Assembly: GCA_035582835.1 (NCBI GenBank)
Contig: JAYKAV010003443.1
Location: forward strand, 355,688 to 419,687
Length of the DNA stretch: 64,000 nucleotides
Direction of reading: 5' to 3'
Origin: Phoebastria nigripes
Lineage: Eukaryota > Chordata > Aves > Procellariiformes > Diomedeidae
Shown: piece after piece, positions 62,281-64,000 of the stretch
Layout: each line of letters opens with the position of its first letter
Position numbering within the stretch: position 1 is the first letter of the stretch
The notes under the pieces: generated by a model
Told to the model about the DNA's origin: nothing
Seen by the model: only the letters and a program-made list of their open reading frames with translations
Databases searched by the model: none
Made by a program: the position numbers and the translations under genes

Positions 62281-62359
62281 ACATCTTGATGCAACCATTC
62301 CTGCCCGGCTGGATGCCATTAAGAATCACAACCAGATTGCCACAGGGCATCCTGACAAT
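62281..62359. other. Short GC-richer island, exon-like or conserved element
   Basis: About 79 bases stand out from the AT-rich surroundings (GCCCGGCTGGATGCCATTAA, CCAGATTGCCACAGGGCATC). On the plus strand it is preceded by a TTTGATTTTGGTAG acceptor-like site and followed by a weak GTATTT donor. Two plus frames and one minus frame are open across it. None gives a peptide I recognise, so strand and nature are undecided. Confidence 0.25.
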
Positions 62360-64000
62360 GGTATTTAAAAACCCATTAAGACAAACCTTTAGTGCAACTG
62401 AGAGTTTATGGAATTAAATTAAGAAGGAAAAAGGCTCACTTTCAAATTAAAATAGCAGAAAAAGACCTTATTTTAAAATTGTTCCAAAGAAGTTTATATA
62501 AGGCCATTTGACTATTCTGTTCTTATTTTTTATTTTTTTACAATTATNTAAAAATTGTACAGCACGGGGAGGGAGGGAGGCAAAAGGAAGAGGAAAAAAC
62601 AAAAGTAGTAACACAATCCTGCAAAATGAATGTGTTGTTTGTAAGATAGGAANAACATTAGAATTCAAAGAAAACATGCTCAAAGTGTGCTACTTCATTT
62701 TAAAAAGATCTACATACTAAACAACAAAAAGTAGATTTCAAATTTATAATTAATATTTAAATTACAAAAATACCCAGGAAGTTATTATTAATTACCAAGA
62801 ATTTATTTCAATGAAAGAGGATTATTCAATTATTCTTTTCATGAAACTACTGCAGAAGCCATGATCATATACTGCTTTTATAAGCTTCCTCATAGGCAAG
62901 CTACATTACATAGTTATTGGATATAAGACAAGTCAATAACAAACGGAAAGATGCGGTGGAGTCACAAAATTGAATTTTATGAATGTATGATGTGAATTTC
63001 TAGTACTGGTAATCTGAGGTACAGGGACACCAACTTTTAGTTTGGCCCGTTAACTCTTCTTTTTCTATGCTTTTCCAAATTTATCTTCCAGATCAGGCTT
63101 AGACTACATTTTCTCCCATAATGTTTTTGGATAACTTNGATAAAAGAGCATACTAGAGGCTTATCTCTAAAACACAGGCAACACAAACAAAATTACATGT
63201 GTAAAATAAGCAAAGATGATCTACTTCATACAAAACATTCAGATTTATAAAGCTGGCATAGTTGCATTTCTTTGTTATCAGGGGTTTCCCTTGTATTAAA
63301 TTCAAATTGCAGAAAGAAAGAGATGTCTTTGGAGCTTCTTCAACTTATATTTCATATTACTTAATAATATTTATCACAGAGGTTTCTACTGATTAACAGA
63401 TAGTCTACAACTTCTGTTTTTAATAAACTCACAGGAAGGAAGTAGCTAGTTAGGCTTTTGACTTCATTAACATACATTGCATGTGTAGCAATAGAAGTGT
63501 GAGATGTAATTGCTATAAGAATGATACACCAGGGGAAAATAATGATGTTCAGTTTATGCTCTAGAACTTTGAATAGAATCTGCTAAGTACTAAGGGAAGT
63601 TAAATTGGCCAATAAATTGAAAATAAAGAAAACATGAAAAACATAAAAAGGTAAAATACCAACAAAACACTGAACTTTACAACGTAATCAAACACACTTT
63701 TACCCATTTATTTAGTCCTGATATTTAGTATTTCACATTAAATCCTCCACACTTACTTGGAAATTATATATTTATTTTCAAGTATATGTAAAAAAGAATA
63801 TCCATCATTATTTGTCAGAAAACATTAATTTGTGATGATGACTAATAATATTCAATAATATGAAATTGAATTGGCACGATTTGAAAATTTTGTTGGCAAT
63901 GTCATTGAAATATATTTCAATTAAACATAACAGGTTGAATCTCATTCACAATATGAAAATTCTTTGTTTTTCATTATGTCTCTCTGTGTGAAAGCAAGTA
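62360..64000. other. AT-rich non-coding sequence
   Basis: I see nothing supportable: unique, very AT-rich sequence to the end of the window, with a short G/A-rich patch near 62564-62600. Confidence 0.65.

Noticed and set aside
1..64000. CRISPR arrays, prokaryotic operons, tRNA or rRNA genes, intact endogenous retroviruses, CpG-island promoters
   Set aside because: None has any sequence support; the window is vertebrate AT-rich DNA with LINE relics.

Overview
The window looks like an AT-rich, gene-poor stretch of a bird nuclear genome, probably a gene desert or the inside of a very long intron. The main evidence is three copies of the avian CR1 LINE retrotransposon. Each ends in the CR1 3' signature (a 'GATGATCTTAGAGGTC' block followed by short ATTCTATG-type repeats) and carries recognisable CR1 ORF2 protein. 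Older, strongly decayed CR1-type sequence of the kind shared by birds, crocodilians and turtles is also present. I see no CpG island, complete protein-coding gene, tRNA, rRNA, CRISPR array or bacterial-type gene. Single Ns are scattered through the window and there is one 698-base N gap, which suggests a draft or consensus assembly.

Layout. 1-15.4 kb is non-coding, with a LINE-tail remnant near 3.1-3.3 kb, a C15/A17 tract near 5.75 kb and two weak exon-like intervals (9156-9575 plus strand; 13980-14199 minus strand). At 15.4-15.7 kb an ancient LINE ORF2 C-terminus lies on the minus strand. At 20.58-21.06 kb is CR1 copy A (minus). At 22.3 kb a palindromic MITE-like remnant is visible. At 26.2-30.66 kb a decayed minus-strand CR1 is split by a younger plus-strand CR1 (copy B, 28.56-30.49 kb), which itself holds the N gap. 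At 34.68-34.93 kb is the best protein-coding exon candidate (minus). At 37.3-38.1 kb is CR1 copy C (plus). At about 41.0-41.5 kb is another old CR1-type remnant. From 41.5 to 64 kb the sequence is AT-rich and non-coding, with a long poly-T, small tandem repeats, one spliced-exon-like 365-base interval (52613-52977) and a short GC-rich island (62281-62359).

No genes here form a pathway. The only recognisable protein machinery is CR1 reverse transcriptase, and every copy is broken (5' truncated, frameshifted, internally deleted or interrupted by Ns). The most informative structure is the nested CR1-in-CR1 insertion, which gives relative ages. The most valuable unknowns are the exon candidate at 34680-34927 and a few exon-like or regulatory-looking intervals. 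All identifications are by eye from remembered repeat and protein patterns; no database search was run.
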